This document shows, one piece after another, positions 24,003 to 32,327 of a stretch of 64,000 nucleotides of DNA. Numbering within the stretch: the first letter of the stretch is position 1; every line of letters starts with the position of its first letter. A program made the translations under genes and the position numbers. Origin of the DNA: Glaciihabitans tibetensis (lineage in GTDB: Bacteria; Actinomycetota; Actinomycetes; Actinomycetales; Microbacteriaceae); contig NZ_PVTL01000006.1 of the NCBI RefSeq assembly GCF_003003265.1, forward strand, positions 248,001-312,000, given 5' to 3'. The notes beneath the pieces are model-generated. The model searched no databases and had not been told where the DNA came from. It saw nothing but the letters and a program-made list of their open reading frames with translations.

Positions 24003-26336
24003 TTAGTTGCTGCGCCGCACCCTGCGCGAGCGCGTGATCACCGCTGCAACCAGACCCGCGACAAGCAGGCCAAGCCCGGCGAGCAGGACTCCGGCGGAGT
24101 CCGTGCCGGTTGTCGGGAGGGCGGAGATACCCGCCGAACCGGCCGTCGACACCGATCCGGACCCAGCTCCAGCTCCCGAGCCAACCGCGCCCGTTCCGGT
24201 CCCCGTGCCCGGCGCTCCCGTGCCTGGCGTGCCCGAACCGGGCGTGCCGTCACCGGGAGCATCGACCACGACCGCGCGGACAGTGCCCGCCACCGGCACG
24301 TGCAGCGCGCTGGTGTCGGTCGTCACTCGCGCGGCCGTGGAAGTGGAGGAGGGCGTGATGGTTACCGACGCGCGGTACGCACCGACCGTGGCAGCGCTGG
24401 TCTCGTCGAGGGATACCGTGCCGACCCGGGCCGTGGCGCCGGGAGCAATAACCACCGAGGACACGACATCCCGCAGCCTGAATCCGGCGCCAACCGTGAC
24501 CGCGACGGTGCCACTGAAGGTTGCCGTGCCCGTGTTGGTGACCGTGAGGGGAGTGGCGACCGACGGGGCGTTGACTTCGATCTCGCCGAGAACTAGAGCG
24601 CCGTCGGCGTCCGCTCCGGTCACCGCGAGGGTTGCGCTCGCGGTGCTGTCCGGTGCAAACGTCGACATTCCCGGAAGCGCGACGCCCTCAAAGTCGAACA
24701 GGGCCTGGTTCTCCCACGCATTGCCCGATGCGGGGTCTGCGGGGTCCCAGCCGTTGCCTTCAACCGAGGTCCACGCCGGTTCCCAGTAGACGACGCCGAG
24801 CCCGCGGCCACCCGCGGCCGAAGCCACAACGTCCTGTACGGCCCGCACGTTCGCGGCTTGTCCCTCGGGTGTCGCCGGGTAGCCGGTCACGAGCATCGCC
24901 GGGTCGCGGACGACGTTCTCCCAGGCGGAGGATGGCGCGGTGGCGTCGTCCTCGAGGGTGAACGGGTACGACGTCTCCACCACGAGCACGTCGCGGTCGT
25001 AGCGGTCAGACAGAGTCGAGACGGCGTTCTGCAGGTCGGCGAGCGACCCGTGCCAGTACCCGTAGTAGGACAGGCCGATCACGTCGAACGGCACGTTGCG
25101 CGCCGTGGCCTCGTCGTACCACCAGGTGAGGCCGCCGATCCCGTTGTTGATGTTGGTGAGGTGCAGAATGATCTCCGCGGTGGGCGTCACGTCGCGGACG
25201 GCGTTTGCACCAGCGGTCAGGAAAGCCGCGAGGTTGTCCCACTGCGCACCCGACACGGTGTCGGTCGGGTCGACGTCCCAGGTCTGGCCGAGCGGCCAGA
25301 GCATTCCGGGGTTGATCTCGTTGCCGACCTGCACCGACGCGGGGATGACCCCGGCCGCGACGATCGCCGTGAGCACCTCGTGGGTGTGCTCGTAGACCTT
25401 GTCCGCGACAGCGGCGGCATCCAGGCCAACCCACGCGGCAGGCATTCCCTGCGCTCCCGGGTCTGTCCAGCGGTCGGAGTAGTGGAAGTCAACGAGAACG
25501 CCCATGCCCGCGGCATCCGCTCTCACGGCCGTATCGACCACCTGCGGAATCATGTTGTAGCCATCCGCCGGATTGACCCACACCTTCAGGCGCACGAGGT
25601 TGGCGCCGGCATCGGCAATGATCTCGACGGGGTCGCCGGGCGTGCCGTCGGCGGTGCGGTATTCGGCGCCGAACGCTTCGTTCTTGTTGACTCCCGAGAG
25701 GTCGGCCCCGCGGATGTCCCTGTCCACAGTGCCCTGCTCGAGAGTCACGGCATCGATACTGGCCCACGCGCCCGCGGCCCCGGTTGTCGTGAGGCCGATC
25801 GTGCACTCGCCCCCCGAGACGTAGCCGCTGACCGCAAGCTCGAGCCAGGCGTCATCCGTTTCTGTAGAGGGAAGCACTGTCTCTCCATCTACACCACAGC
25901 CTGTGAGGGACAGGGCGGATGCCGCGAGGGCTCCGCCCGCTTTCACGTGCGCGCGCACGGTCCACCAGCCCTCACTGAGTCCGGAGACCCGCTGAGTGGC
26001 GGCGGCGGATCCGTCGGAGGCGAGCCACTGGCTCAGGCGCGAGTTCGACGCGTAGCCGCTTGACTCGATGGTTACACCCGCGGTGGTCGTCCAGCCGTCC
26101 AGGCCGGATTCGAAGCCGGCGTTGGTGATGGTCGGCGCGGTCGCCGGCGGTGTGGGCGCCGCGGCGGCGGCACTGGCGCTGAGGCTCGGGCCGAGCCCCG
26201 CGCCACTGCCCACGACGAGCGCGAGAATCGCCACGCCGGCACCCAGGGCGCTGGCGCGCAGGGTGCCGACACGCAGCGCACGGGTTTGTGGCCCCCTCGC
26301 TTCCCGTCGTCGACCGGAATTGTGGTTGTGCTGCAT
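24003..26336 (-). CDS. Cell-wall-anchored arabinogalactan endo-beta-1,4-galactanase (GH53)
   Basis: A 777-residue surface enzyme that cuts beta-1,4-galactan in pectin side chains. Order: signal peptide (to ~55), a carbohydrate-binding module (ITNAGFESGLDGWTT, ~70-205), the GH53 barrel (~208-550), an immunoglobulin-like domain (~560-670), then a sorting signal LPTTG near residue 740 with a hydrophobic helix and RRVRR tail. GH53 catalytic residues are the Glu of VGNEINPGML and the Glu of VVETSYPF. LPTTG implies covalent anchoring by sortase. Products would feed the ABC importer and GH42 enzyme next door. A strong terminator follows. Confidence 0.94.
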   Translation of the reverse strand: MQHNHNSGRRREARGPQTRALRVGTLRASALGAGVAILALVVGSGAGLGPSLSASAAAAAPTPPATAPTITNAGFESGLDGWTTTAGVTIESSGYASNSRLSQWLASDGSAAATQRVSGLSEGWWTVRAHVKAGGALAASALSLTGCGVDGETVLPSTETDDAWLELAVSGYVSGGECTIGLTTTGAAGAWASIDAVTLEQGTVDRDIRGADLSGVNKNEAFGAEYRTADGTPGDPVEIIADAGANLVRLKVWVNPADGYNMIPQVVDTAVRADAAGMGVLVDFHYSDRWTDPGAQGMPAAWVGLDAAAVADKVYEHTHEVLTAIVAAGVIPASVQVGNEINPGMLWPLGQTWDVDPTDTVSGAQWDNLAAFLTAGANAVRDVTPTAEIILHLTNINNGIGGLTWWYDEATARNVPFDVIGLSYYGYWHGSLADLQNAVSTLSDRYDRDVLVVETSYPFTLEDDATAPSSAWENVVRDPAMLVTGYPATPEGQAANVRAVQDVVASAAGGRGLGVVYWEPAWTSVEGNGWDPADPASGNAWENQALFDFEGVALPGMSTFAPDSTASATLAVTGADADGALVLGEIEVNAPSVATPLTVTNTGTATFSGTVAVTVGAGFRLRDVVSSVVIAPGATARVGTVSLDETSAATVGAYRASVTITPSSTSTAARVTTDTSALHVPVAGTVRAVVVDAPGDGTPGSGTPGTGAPGTGTGTGAVGSGAGAGSGSVSTAGSAGISALPTTGTDSAGVLLAGLGLLVAGLVAAVITRSRRVRRSN

Positions 26337-26368
26337 ATCGTCCTCCTTGACGTGGGTGGGTGATTCGG

Positions 26369-26422
26369 TTGTGCTGGTCGTGCTCGTGCTGGCCGTGATG
26401 GTGCTGGCCGTGCTCGTTGTGC
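26369..26422. repeat. 9-bp (GTGCTGGYC) tandem array upstream of GH53
   Basis: About six imperfect units read AGCACGRCC in the direction of the galactanase gene. They lie between the GH42 stop and the GH53 start. The same unit occurs in the same orientation upstream of the first permease gene. Confidence 0.75.
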
Positions 26423-26459
26423 TGCCGCCCCCTAGGGGAGGCGGCCCGAGGCCGAAGCC

Positions 26460-28589
26460 TCAGCTGGTGGCGGAGGTGAGCACGACGCTCACGCCCCGGG
26501 CGGGTACTTCGGCTGCGGACGCGGCGCCCGTGAGCAGGTCGATTCCCTGCACGGGGGCCGCGATCGGCTGCTCGCTGTGGTTGATCAGGAACGTGTACGT
26601 CTCTGACTCGGTGCGTCGCGTCGTGATCTCGAGGCCCTCGGGAAGCAGTTCGGACACGATCCCGGCGTCTGCGAGCACATCGCTCACAAAACGACCGAGG
26701 TCGTCGTTCTCCAGCTTGGTCGAGGTGTACCAGGCAGACCCAGATCCATGCGCATTGCGCGTGATCGCCGGGATACCGGCGCCTGGACCGCTGGTGAAGC
26801 TGGCGACGGCTTCCGCGCCGTCGAGCGCGAGGTCTTCGCTCCAGGCGGAGCCGATCATGCCGTTGTCGAGCGTGACCGTCTCGTTCTCGTGAAGCGGCAG
26901 GAATTCCTCGACCGCGATACCGAGCGTCGAGCGCAGGGCGCCCGGGAAGGCGCCCGCGTAGACGGTGTCGGTCTCGTCGACGATTCCGGAGAAGAACGAC
27001 GTCGCCAGGTGCCCGCCGCCGCGAACGTAGGAATCGAGGTTCGCAGCGGAATCCCGATCGACGAGGTAGAGCGCCGGGGCGAAGACCACGTCGTAGCCGC
27101 TGAGGTCGTCACGGGGGTGGGCGAAGTCGACGCTCACGCCGCGCAGGTACAGCTGCGTGTAGAAGGCCTCGATGCGCTCGCGGTGGCCGAGCTCCATGCT
27201 CGGGCGCCACTCGAGGTCCTGGGCCCAGAACGATTCGATGTCCCAGAGGATGGCGACGCGGGAGGTCACGCGGGATCCGCGCACCGCGGCCAGCCGCTGC
27301 AGGTCGGCGCCCAGCTGCACGACCTCGCGCCAGACCCGGCTGGAGGTGCCGGCGTGGGGGAGCATCGCCGAGTGGAACTTCTCGGCACCGTAGCGGGAGG
27401 CGCGGAACTGGAAGAACATGATCGCATCGGCGCCGCGACCCATGTGGGACAGGCTGTTGCGCGCCATTTCGCCCGGACGCTTGGCGATGTTGCGGGGCTG
27501 CCAGTTGACGGCCGAGGTCGAGTGCTCGAGCAGCATCCACGGCTTGCCCTTCGCGAGCGAGCGGGTGAAGTCGGCGTCCATGGCGAGGTGGATGTGGTTG
27601 TCGAGGCGCTCCGCGACCAGGTAGTGGTCGTTTGCGACGACATCCACCTCTTTGGCCCACTTCCAGTAATCGACGGACGGGCAGTTGGTGGCCATGAAGT
27701 TGGTGGTGACCGCGAGGTCGGGGGTGAAGCGGCGGATCGCGTCGCGCTCGGCGACGAAGCAGGCCAGCAGCGCGTCTGAGGTGAAGCGCTGGAAGTCGAG
27801 CCGGTGGGTCGGGTTGGTGATGCTCGCCGAGGTGCGCGGAGCATCGATCTCGTCCCACTGCCCGTAACGCTGGCCCCAGAAGGTGGTGCCCCAGGCCTCG
27901 TTCACGGCGTCGAGGGAGCCATAGCGGTCGGCAAGCCACGCGCGGAACGCCGTAACGGAGGCGTCGTCATAGGAATCGCTGATCGGGGCGCCGTATTCGT
28001 TGTGCACGTGCCACATCGCCAGAGCGGGGTGGCTTGCGTAGCGCTCCGCCAGCTTCTCAACCAGGGCGACCGACGCGCGCCGGTACTCGGGCGAGGACGG
28101 GCTGACCATTCCGCGCGATCCGAATGCGAGCGGCAGTCCGTCGCGGGTCACCGGACGCGACTGCGGGTACTTCTTCCAGAACCAGGCCGGGGGAGCGGCG
28201 GTCGGCGTGCCGAGGTCGACGTCGATGCCGGCGTCGGCGAGCAGGCTGAAGATGTCATCGAGGAACGAGAAGTCGTAGACGCCCTCGCTCGGCTCGAGTA
28301 GCACCCAGGAGAAGATGCCGATGCTGACGAGGTTGATGCCCGCATCTTTCATGAGCGCGATGTCTTCGATCCACACCTCGCGCGGCCACTGCTCGGGGTT
28401 GTAATCCCCGCCGTATCGGATGTCGGCGGTGCCCCGGGGCCAGTCGCGAACGGGAGCCGGTGAGGGAGCGGGGAATAGGGCTGAGGATGGGGCGGCGGAT
28501 GTCTCGGGGGCCAGGCCCGGCAGTGCATCCGCTTTCGGGGTCGTACCCACGGTCGTGCTCGCGTCGGCTGCGGTCGTTGTAGTCGGCAT
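26460..28589 (-). CDS. Beta-galactosidase (GH42)
   Basis: A 709-residue GH42 beta-galactosidase, predicted cytoplasmic since no signal peptide is visible. After a ~55-residue Thr/Ala/Pro-rich extension comes IRYGGDYNPEQWPREVW. The acid/base Glu lies in MWHVHNEYGAP and the nucleophile Glu in WMLLEHSTSAVNWQPRN. A trimerisation domain and a C-terminal beta domain follow. It would release galactose from imported galacto-oligosaccharides. It starts the galactanase operon on the minus strand and is divergent from the ABC importer. Confidence 0.95.
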   Translation of the reverse strand: MPTTTTAADASTTVGTTPKADALPGLAPETSAAPSSALFPAPSPAPVRDWPRGTADIRYGGDYNPEQWPREVWIEDIALMKDAGINLVSIGIFSWVLLEPSEGVYDFSFLDDIFSLLADAGIDVDLGTPTAAPPAWFWKKYPQSRPVTRDGLPLAFGSRGMVSPSSPEYRRASVALVEKLAERYASHPALAMWHVHNEYGAPISDSYDDASVTAFRAWLADRYGSLDAVNEAWGTTFWGQRYGQWDEIDAPRTSASITNPTHRLDFQRFTSDALLACFVAERDAIRRFTPDLAVTTNFMATNCPSVDYWKWAKEVDVVANDHYLVAERLDNHIHLAMDADFTRSLAKGKPWMLLEHSTSAVNWQPRNIAKRPGEMARNSLSHMGRGADAIMFFQFRASRYGAEKFHSAMLPHAGTSSRVWREVVQLGADLQRLAAVRGSRVTSRVAILWDIESFWAQDLEWRPSMELGHRERIEAFYTQLYLRGVSVDFAHPRDDLSGYDVVFAPALYLVDRDSAANLDSYVRGGGHLATSFFSGIVDETDTVYAGAFPGALRSTLGIAVEEFLPLHENETVTLDNGMIGSAWSEDLALDGAEAVASFTSGPGAGIPAITRNAHGSGSAWYTSTKLENDDLGRFVSDVLADAGIVSELLPEGLEITTRRTESETYTFLINHSEQPIAAPVQGIDLLTGAASAAEVPARGVSVVLTSATS

Positions 28590-28610
28590 GTAGATACGAT
28601 CTCCCTTTAC

Positions 28611-28713
28611 TGTGTGCGGTCACAGTTCTATCACAGCTTAGTTGAACTGTCTCTAACGGGTATCCCTTCGTTTGACAGCGAGCAGATGATGTGAGTAACT
28701 GGAACCGCTCACA
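28611..28713. promoter_or_regulatory. Divergent galactan promoter with LacI-type operator candidates
   Basis: The 204-bp spacer between the GH42 gene and the binding-protein gene holds TGTGTGCGGTCACA (28611-28624, CG-centred imperfect palindrome, 22 bp before the GH42 start) and TGTGAG...CTCACA (28690-28695 and 28708-28713). CG-centred TGTG/CACA dyads are typical of LacI-family sites, and a LacI gene ends the importer operon. Confidence 0.45.
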
Positions 28714-28793
28714 GGTACCCCGGCTAATCTTCATGATCGACGGTGGAACCTCTACAACGCCGTTAAGCAGCAGCTTTCGACAAGGAGGACGAA

Positions 28794-30095
28794 ATGCACC
28801 GAATTTTTCGCTCAAGCGCCATCGCGGCCGTAGCCGCCGCCGCGCTTCTCACCACGGGTTGCTCTGCGGGATCCGGCGGTGACTCCGGTCCCGTTGAGCT
28901 GAGCTACTGGGCCTGGGCCCCGAACCTCGAGCAGGTCGTCGAGATCTGGAACGAGCAGAACCCCGACATCCAGGTGACGGTCAACAAGCAGGACGGTGGC
29001 GACCCCGCCATCACCAAGCTGCTCACAGCGATCAAAGCCGGAAGCGGCGCCCCGGACATGATCCAGGCCGAGTACCAGAAGATCGCGACACTCGTCGGGT
29101 CGGACGCGCTCGCGGACCTCTCGGATCAGGGTGCGGGCGACCTCGAAGACGTCTTCTCCGAGGGCGACTGGGACCAGGTCACCCTTGGCGGCGACGCGAT
29201 CTACGCGATCCCGCAGGACACCGCTCCCATGATGTTCTTTTACCGCGCCGACATTCTCGACTCGCTCGGCCTGACCGCCCCCACGACGTGGGAAGAGTAC
29301 GCGGAGCTCGCTCGCGCTGTTCACACGGCAAACCCCGACCAGCTCCTCGGCACCTTCTCCGCGAACGACGCGGGTTGGTTCACCGGCCTTGCACAGCAGG
29401 CTGACGCCGAGTGGTGGGGAATCGACGGCGAGGCCTGGACGGTTGGCGTCGACGAAGAGCCCACTCAGAAGGTCGCCGAGTACTGGGGCGGACTCGTCGA
29501 GGAGGGTGTCATCGGCAACCAGCCCATGTACACGCCCGAGTGGAACGCCGGCCTGAACGATGGCTCGCAGGTCGGATGGCTCAGTGCCGTCTGGGCTCCG
29601 GGAGTTCTGAGCGGTAACGCACCGGACACGGCTGGCCTCTGGGAGGCAGCACCGATGCCGCAGTGGGATGCCGACGAACCGGCCACCGGAAACTGGGGTG
29701 GCTCGACCACGGCAGTGACCACGCAGTCCGAGCACCCGGAAGAAGCCATGGAGTTCATCACCTGGCTGAACACCGACCCCGAGGCCGTCACCGCCCTCGC
29801 CGATGTTTCCGGTGTGTACCCGGCAGCGCAGGAGGCTGCAGCCGAGGCCCTCACCACCGCGCCGGAGTTCTTCTCCAACCAGACCGACTTCTACGACGTC
29901 GTCGCCGAAGTTGCGGAGACCGCGAATCCCTTCACCTACGGACCCAACGTGAACGTCGCCTACAGCGCGTACAACGACGAGTTCGCCAAGGCCGCGGACG
30001 CCAAGACGCAGGCTGCGTTCATCGAAGCGGTCACGCAGATGCAGAAGATTACGATTGACGACCTGAAGAGCGCTGGCTTCACCGTCAAGGAGTAG
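28794..30095 (+). CDS. Sugar ABC transporter, extracellular solute-binding lipoprotein
   Basis: A 433-residue family 1 solute-binding protein. The signal peptide ends in a lipobox (LTTGC, lipidated Cys near residue 24). The mature part begins VELSYWAWAPNLEQVVEIWNEQNP; further blocks are KLLTAIKAGSGAPDMIQAEYQ and GNWGGSTTAVTTQSEHPEEAMEFITWL. A strong AAGGAGG SD precedes the ATG. With two permeases and a LacI regulator downstream and GH42/GH53 divergent, it most likely captures galacto-oligosaccharides. No ATPase gene is present, as in other actinobacterial CUT1 systems that share one multi-sugar ATPase. Confidence 0.93.
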   Translation: MHRIFRSSAIAAVAAAALLTTGCSAGSGGDSGPVELSYWAWAPNLEQVVEIWNEQNPDIQVTVNKQDGGDPAITKLLTAIKAGSGAPDMIQAEYQKIATLVGSDALADLSDQGAGDLEDVFSEGDWDQVTLGGDAIYAIPQDTAPMMFFYRADILDSLGLTAPTTWEEYAELARAVHTANPDQLLGTFSANDAGWFTGLAQQADAEWWGIDGEAWTVGVDEEPTQKVAEYWGGLVEEGVIGNQPMYTPEWNAGLNDGSQVGWLSAVWAPGVLSGNAPDTAGLWEAAPMPQWDADEPATGNWGGSTTAVTTQSEHPEEAMEFITWLNTDPEAVTALADVSGVYPAAQEAAAEALTTAPEFFSNQTDFYDVVAEVAETANPFTYGPNVNVAYSAYNDEFAKAADAKTQAAFIEAVTQMQKITIDDLKSAGFTVKE

Positions 30096-30118
30096 TTCGC
30101 CCCGCGGCATCCCGCATC

Positions 30119-30215
30119 ACCAGCACGACAGCACGACAAGCACGACAAGCACGACCAGCACGACCAGCACGACCAGCACGACCCTGAATGAGTACGACCC
30201 TGAATGAGTACGACC
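30119..30215. repeat. AGCACGAC tandem array between binding protein and permease genes
   Basis: Six to seven 9-bp AGCACGACM units are followed by two 16-bp units (TGAATGAGTACGACCC), ending just before a hairpin. The 9-bp unit matches the array upstream of the GH53 gene in transcription orientation. Confidence 0.85.
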
Positions 30216-30246
30216 CTGAGGGGAACACCCATGGTGTTCCCCTCAG
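30216..30246 (+). promoter_or_regulatory. Intercistronic hairpin between binding protein and permeases
   Basis: CTGAGGGGAACACC and its perfect complement form a 14-bp stem with a 3-nt loop (CAT). No U-tract follows. Such hairpins commonly protect the upstream binding-protein mRNA and lower permease expression. It lies 26 bp before the permease GTG. Confidence 0.75.
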
Positions 30247-30272
30247 GCACCCCCGTTAGGAAAGGACACCCA

Positions 30273-31259
30273 GTGGCCACGACCACCAGGATCGAAGGCG
30301 ATGCGGCTCCGCCCCGCGATCGGTCTGCCGCTTCTCCCCGCAAGCGCCTGAATGGGTCGCGCTGGACACGCATTGGTATCCCCTACGCGATGCTTGCGCC
30401 GGCGATCATCCTTTTCGCCGCGTTTATGGCAGCGCCGATTCTCTACACCCTCTACCTCAGCTTCCAGAAGAAGCAGGTCGTCGGTCTTGGTCTCGGCTCG
30501 GGTGGCAGCAGCCAGGTCTTCGCCGGCTGGGAGAACTACGCCGCCGCGTTCGGTGACCCGGAGTTCGGCGCGAGCGTTGGACGCGTGTTTCTCTATGGGC
30601 TCGTCCTGGTGCCGTGCATGCTCGGGCTCGCACTGTTGTTCGCCCTGCTGCTGGACTCGCCGCGCACCCGCGCCGCCGGCTTCACGCGGGTCGCGATCTT
30701 TATGCCCTATGCCGTTCCCGCGGTCATCAGCTCGCTGCTCTGGGGTTTCCTCTACCTTCCGGCCGTCAGCCCGTTCTATTACATCTTCGACAAGCTTGGC
30801 TGGGACGCACCCCAGGTGCTCTCGTCGAACCTGATCCTGTTCGGCATTGCGAACATTGCTCTCTGGGGCGGTGTCGGCTTCAACATGATCGTCATCTACA
30901 CCTCGCTGAAGGCCGTACCGCAGGACATTTACGAGGCCGCCAGACTGGACGGTGCATCCGAAATCCAGATGGCTCTGCGCATCAAGATCCCGATCATCGC
31001 GCCCTCGATCGTGATGACCGCGCTCTTCTCGATGGTCGCCACGCTTCAGGTCTTCGCCGAACCGACCACCCTGCGCCCGCTCACCAACACCCTCTCCACC
31101 AGCTGGACACCGCTGATGAAGGTCTACCGTGACGCGTTCACTCGTGACGACATTTACTCTGCCGCCGCGACATCCATCATCATCGCCCTTGCCACGTTCG
31201 CGCTCTCGTTCCTGTTCCTCAAGATCGTTCAGCGCCGCGCATTCGGACAGGAAGACTGA
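30273..31259 (+). CDS. Sugar ABC transporter permease (MalF type)
   Basis: A 328-residue inner-membrane permease. I place the start at GTG (MATTTRIEGD), preceded by AGGAAAGGA; an ATG 23 codons upstream lies inside the repeat and hairpin. After a basic N-terminus come six helices, the first at about 28-52. The EAA loop reads YEAARLDGASEIQMALRIKIPIIAP, the contact site for the shared ATPase. Partner of the next permease and of the binding protein upstream. Confidence 0.92.
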   Translation: MATTTRIEGDAAPPRDRSAASPRKRLNGSRWTRIGIPYAMLAPAIILFAAFMAAPILYTLYLSFQKKQVVGLGLGSGGSSQVFAGWENYAAAFGDPEFGASVGRVFLYGLVLVPCMLGLALLFALLLDSPRTRAAGFTRVAIFMPYAVPAVISSLLWGFLYLPAVSPFYYIFDKLGWDAPQVLSSNLILFGIANIALWGGVGFNMIVIYTSLKAVPQDIYEAARLDGASEIQMALRIKIPIIAPSIVMTALFSMVATLQVFAEPTTLRPLTNTLSTSWTPLMKVYRDAFTRDDIYSAAATSIIIALATFALSFLFLKIVQRRAFGQED

Positions 31260-31264
31260 CCGCC

Positions 31265-32194
31265 ATGTCACGTTCCGCTCTCGAAGCCCCGTCGTCCGAC
31301 CCGACGATCGCCGCGTCTGCCTCCGCCCCCGCGCCGACACCGACCTCGCGATCTCTGCTCGGGCGGCCGAAGGCCAGCCCGCTGTCGACGACGATTCTGA
31401 TCCTCGGCGCGGTGTACTGCCTGTTCCCCGTGCTGTGGGTTGTCATGGCCGCCAGCAAGGACGGCGGCGAGCTCTTCTCCACGTTCACGCTCGCACCGAG
31501 CGGCAACTTCTTCAACAACATCGTCGAGCTGTCGCAGTACCGTGGCGGGCTCTACTGGCGCTGGATGCTGAACACCGCCCTGTACGCGGGCGTCGGCGCT
31601 CTGGCCTCCACCTGGGTCTCCGCCATCGCCGGTTACGTGCTGGCGAAGTTCACCTTCCCCGGCAAGAGCACGGTCTTCACCGTGCTGCTGATGGGTGTTC
31701 TGGTACCCGGCGTGATCCTCGCGATCCCGCAGTACTTCCTGATGGCGCAGATCGGACTGACCAACACGTACTGGTCAGTGCTCCTGCCGCAGATCATCAG
31801 CCCGTACGGCATCTACCTCTCGCGCATCTACGCGGCCGGTTCTGTTCCTACCGAGGTCATCGAGGCCGCCCGAACCGAGGGTGCGCGCGAGTTCTCGATC
31901 TTCAACCGCGTCGCGCTGCCGATGATGGGCCCGGGTCTCGTGACGATCTTCCTGTTCCAGTTCGTCGCAATCTGGAACAACTTCATGCTGCCCTACATCA
32001 TGCTCGGCGACGACAAGCTGTTCCCCATCACCGTTGGGCTCAGCGGTCTCCTCAACCAGGGTGCCTCGGTTCCGTCGATGTACACCCTCGTGATCATGGG
32101 CGCATTGCTGTCGATCATCCCGCTCATCGCGATGTTCCTTCTGCTGCAACGCTTCTGGAAGGTCGACCTGGCCGCCGGAGCGGTGAAGGCGTAG
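31265..32194 (+). CDS. Sugar ABC transporter permease (MalG type)
   Basis: A 309-residue permease with an Ala/Pro-rich N-terminus (1-30) and six helices. The EAA loop reads IEAARTEGAREFSIFNRVALPMMGPG, and the periplasmic loops match MalG-class subunits. It starts 5 bp after the first permease stop, so the two are translated together to form the heterodimeric channel. Confidence 0.93.
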   Translation: MSRSALEAPSSDPTIAASASAPAPTPTSRSLLGRPKASPLSTTILILGAVYCLFPVLWVVMAASKDGGELFSTFTLAPSGNFFNNIVELSQYRGGLYWRWMLNTALYAGVGALASTWVSAIAGYVLAKFTFPGKSTVFTVLLMGVLVPGVILAIPQYFLMAQIGLTNTYWSVLLPQIISPYGIYLSRIYAAGSVPTEVIEAARTEGAREFSIFNRVALPMMGPGLVTIFLFQFVAIWNNFMLPYIMLGDDKLFPITVGLSGLLNQGASVPSMYTLVIMGALLSIIPLIAMFLLLQRFWKVDLAAGAVKA

Positions 32195-32310
32195 TGGTCG
32201 CGCGCCGCGTCGGGCGCTGCGTCCCGCGCCGTGTCGGGCGCTGCGGGGGATGCCGTGTTGGATGCCGCGTCCCGCACCGCGGAGGAGGCCGTGTCGGATG
32301 CCGCGGCCAT
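32195..32310. repeat. Imperfect ~24-bp repeats after the permease gene
   Basis: GCCGYGTCGGGCGCTGCG and GCCGYGTYGGATGCCGCG variants recur four times between the permease stop and the LacI promoter. Degenerate but clearly periodic. Confidence 0.65.
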
Positions 32311-32315
32311 TCCAA

Positions 32316-32321
32316 TAGGCT
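32316..32321 (+). promoter_or_regulatory. -10 box TAGGCT of a leaderless LacI gene
   Basis: TAGGCT stands 6 nt (GTCGGC) before the GTG start of the LacI gene; no Shine-Dalgarno sequence is present. It gives the regulator its own promoter apart from the importer operon. Confidence 0.55.
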
Positions 32322-32327
32322 GTCGGC

